A program made the position numbers and the translations under genes. This document shows, one piece after another, positions 5,420 to 6,871 of a stretch of 6,871 nucleotides of DNA; position 1 is the stretch's first letter, and the number at the start of each line of letters is the position of its first letter. This DNA is from Myxococcales bacterium. GTDB taxonomy: Bacteria > Myxococcota > Bradymonadia > REDH01. A model generated the notes under the pieces. That model was given only the letters and a program-made list of their open reading frames with translations. It was not told the DNA's origin and searched no databases. Where the stretch lies: positions 1-6,871 of the forward strand of contig JAGWVZ010000198.1 in assembly GCA_018970625.1 (NCBI GenBank). Reading direction: 5' to 3'.

Positions 5420-6512
5420 GTTCGACGATGAGCTCGACGTTTCCGCAGGAGAAGCGGGTTCCGGTTCGGCGGCTCTGGTAGGAGAGCTGCTCGGCGATGA
5501 TGTAGTAGGTGCCGGGCTCGAAGGTGGCGTCGATGCGCGACTGACGGGGCTGAAAGCCATCGGTGCAGCCGGTGGTGACGTCGGACTGATCGCAGGGGAC
5601 GTCGTCGGTGCAGAGGACCTGGGTGCTGTTGTCGCCGCAGGTGGTTTGCACGTAGAGGACGGTGTCGATGGCAGCGGACGAGTCGTTGTCCTTGAGGTCG
5701 ATAAAGACGTCGGTAGGCTCTTCGAGGGTGAGAACGAAGATGCGCTCTTCACCGGCGATCTCAAACTGGCACTCCTCGCCGTCGGGGCTGTAGTTGTAGT
5801 CGTCGCCAGCACCACAGAGACTGAAGTTGAGCGTGCCCTGTTCGAGGGGTTCAGCGCTGAGGTCAGAGCAGCCGAACGGCGGGTCGACGGGCGGGTCAAC
5901 CGTGCCGCCATTGCATTCGCTGGTGTCGGGGTTGCAGCCGTTTTCGCAGCGTGCGGCGACCTCGAAGGCGGTGCCGTCGGCGTTGCAGCGCAAGACAGCA
6001 GCGGCGTCTGGTGAGCAGGACAGGGAGCCAGGCTCGCAGACAGCAGGATCGACGGTGGGGTCGCCCTCGACGCAGGCGGCTCTTCCATCGGCGTCTTCGC
6101 CGCAGACGAGTCCCCGGGAGGCGCAGCGCGTGCGACCGACGGCGGTGCCATCGGGTGCGCAGGTGAGGAGGATGTCTCCGTCACACTCTGTGGAGTCGGG
6201 TACACAGATCTGGCCGGGTTCGAGGTCGGGCGCCGGGCCTGCGTCGGTGGGATCAGGATCCGTACCTGCATCGGGTTCGACGGTGGAGGTGTCGTTGACG
6301 CTGACGTCGAGCGACGGATTGGAGCCGTCCGGGGTCGAGATGGCGTCGGGCTCGACGATCGAGCTGCCGTCTGTGGTTCCGGATGCGTCTGCGCCAATGA
6401 TGATGCCCGAGCCATCGAGGTTATCGAACGAGGCAGGCTCGGTGCCGCATGCGGTGAGAGACAGCGTGGAGATGGCGATGACGCAGGCGGCAGAACGGGC
6501 AGAGAGACGCAT
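5409..6512 (-). CDS. Cys-rich lipoprotein with C-terminal PPC-like beta domain
   Basis: A 367-residue predicted lipoprotein of no named family. Starting at the ATG ending at 6512 gives basic residues R2 and R6, a hydrophobic core and lipobox LTAC with lipidated C22. The frame is open a further 88 codons upstream, but that stretch looks non-coding and spoils the signal. Residues 28-98 are a Ser/Thr/Asp/Pro-rich spacer typical of outer-surface lipoproteins. Two similar Cys modules follow (about 103-147 and 159-200), sharing the order C, C, then C-x-x-DGTA, then a C-rich end. Residues 215-367 look like a bacterial pre-peptidase C-terminal (PPC-type) beta sandwich: FVLTLEEPTDVFIDL, IDTVLYVQTTC, then RIDATFEPGTYYIIAEQ. 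Such domains bind or present substrates and often follow secreted hydrolases, but no catalytic domain is present here. It is transcribed toward the phosphoesterase gene and divergently from the gene at 6731. Surface display is inferred; function unknown. Confidence 0.87.
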   Translation of the reverse strand: MRLSARSAACVIAISTLSLTACGTEPASFDNLDGSGIIIGADASGTTDGSSIVEPDAISTPDGSNPSLDVSVNDTSTVEPDAGTDPDPTDAGPAPDLEPGQICVPDSTECDGDILLTCAPDGTAVGRTRCASRGLVCGEDADGRAACVEGDPTVDPAVCEPGSLSCSPDAAAVLRCNADGTAFEVAARCENGCNPDTSECNGGTVDPPVDPPFGCSDLSAEPLEQGTLNFSLCGAGDDYNYSPDGEECQFEIAGEERIFVLTLEEPTDVFIDLKDNDSSAAIDTVLYVQTTCGDNSTQVLCTDDVPCDQSDVTTGCTDGFQPRQSRIDATFEPGTYYIIAEQLSYQSRRTGTRFSCGNVELIVELNP

Positions 6513-6548
6513 GACCTGAATCCGGGAGGGTGGCTGAGACAGCGCGGA

Positions 6549-6577
6549 ACTGTAACGGGAATGCAACATGAAGGCAA
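6549..6577 (-). promoter_or_regulatory. Weak promoter candidate for the Cys-rich lipoprotein
   Basis: On the minus strand TTGCCT (6572-6577) and TACAGT (6549-6554) are 17 bp apart. That spacing is ideal, but the hexamers match only 3 and 4 of 6 bases. It would start transcription near 6542, about 30 nt before the chosen ATG. It lies in the 218-bp divergent region between 6513 and 6730; I see no convincing promoter for the opposite gene there. Confidence 0.25.
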
Positions 6578-6718
6578 TGATGTACACAGCGAAAGTGTGT
6601 TGCAGCGCGAGGGTTTGATCGGGCGTTGCACGGTTGCGGTAAAGTGAATAAGGAGAGCGCCCTGTCGGATGGCAGGCCCGCGTGTGGTCGGCTGCGTCCT
6701 GTGGCATTGTGAACTGCG

Positions 6719-6724
6719 AAGGAG
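6719..6724 (+). promoter_or_regulatory. Shine-Dalgarno site deciding a TTG start
   Basis: AAGGAG is followed after 6 nt by TTG 6731. Complementarity to the 16S rRNA 3' end and the spacing are near ideal, and no ATG or GTG in any frame sits at the right distance. It is the main evidence for the partial gene that follows. Confidence 0.6.
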
Positions 6725-6730
6725 AGTCGT

Positions 6731-6871
6731 TTGGCAACCCGAAATCCAAGGAAATCAGGCTCGACCGTCGGCACAAAGGGTGCGTCTCACGTGGAGGAGC
6801 AGCCGGCGGGTGCCGCGACGTTGGAGTCCAAGTCGCCGGTGGTTGACGACGCTCCCGTGAAGCGAACGCAG
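6731..6871 (+). CDS. N-terminus of an unidentified protein, truncated by the window end
   Basis: From TTG 6731 the frame is open for 47 codons to the last base of the window. The peptide begins MATRNPRKSGSTVGTKG and continues as a Lys/Ser/Ala/Pro-rich, mixed-charge stretch with no hydrophobic segment, so it is probably disordered and cytoplasmic. The first 16 residues carry four basic side chains and no acidic ones, as in N-terminal tails of nucleic-acid-binding proteins, but that is weak evidence. The AAGGAG site 6 nt upstream supports this start. The overlapping frame from 6669 stops at 6860, is rich in Arg and Trp and lacks a good ribosome site. The family cannot be named from what is visible. 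Confidence 0.6.
   Translation, partial: MATRNPRKSGSTVGTKGASHVEEQPAGAATLESKSPVVDDAPVKRTQ

Noticed and set aside
5400..5425. Bidirectional terminator between the convergent genes
   Set aside because: The two genes overlap by 11 bp, and I see no stem-loop with a T tract there.
5337..6014. Gly/Val/Asp-rich 225-residue open frame on the plus strand
   Set aside because: It lies antisense to the lipoprotein gene, which has a lipobox, Cys modules and a recognisable beta domain. High GC produces such shadow frames; it has no motif or ribosome site.
6584..6600. ACACA/TGTGT inverted repeat in the divergent region
   Set aside because: Only five base pairs around a 7-nt loop; expected by chance.
5318..6631. 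437-residue Ser/Pro/Thr-rich frame on the minus strand
   Set aside because: It is a frame-shifted shadow of the lipoprotein gene on the same strand, has very biased composition and no signal or domain.
6513..6776. 88-codon upstream extension of the minus-strand lipoprotein
   Set aside because: Its residues show no coding character, and it would place the lipoprotein signal internally.
6669..6860. 63-residue plus-strand frame near the right edge
   Set aside because: It is rich in Arg and Trp, has a poor ribosome site and overlaps the better supported TTG frame at 6731.

Overview
The window is high-GC bacterial DNA (roughly 60% by eye) with a strong preference for G/C-ending codons. Its protein types suggest a deltaproteobacterial-type predator or social bacterium of the Myxococcota/Bradymonadales kind: secreted lipoproteins with Asp/Ser/Thr-rich spacers, MopE-type Cys/Asp-rich modules, PPC-like beta domains, a tail-fibre-like repeat protein and a cholesterol-oxidase-type GMC flavoprotein. 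This taxonomic reading is an inference from protein style; there is no rRNA, tRNA or marker gene to confirm it.

Layout. (1) Positions 1-101 are upstream sequence with a 12-bp perfect palindrome and perhaps the last codons of a preceding gene. (2) 102-1742 (+) is a GMC-family FAD oxidoreductase. (3) 1924-3513 (+) is a lipoprotein built from Cys/Asp-rich metal-binding modules. It is followed after 14 bp by (4) 3528-4439 (+), a secreted protein with three 69-bp tandem repeats and a Cys-rich C-terminus; the two probably form an operon. (5) 4556-5419 (+) is a Tat-targeted, membrane-anchored calcineurin-like phosphoesterase (YkuE type) with an extended -10 promoter just upstream. (6) 5409-6512 (-) is a Cys-rich lipoprotein whose 3' end overlaps gene 5 tail-to-tail by 11 bp. 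(7) 6731-6871 (+) is the start of a gene that runs off the window; it uses TTG behind a very good Shine-Dalgarno sequence.

How they fit together. Four of the five complete genes encode exported or envelope-attached products, so the region looks like a cell-surface locus. The pair 1924-4439 is the most distinctive part: a calcium- or metal-binding lipoprotein with a conserved-looking C-terminal motif, next to a small secreted protein with a fibre-like repeat stalk and a Cys-rich tip. I infer a surface-displayed appendage or adhesin module. No known named system, mobile element, CRISPR array or RNA gene was seen.
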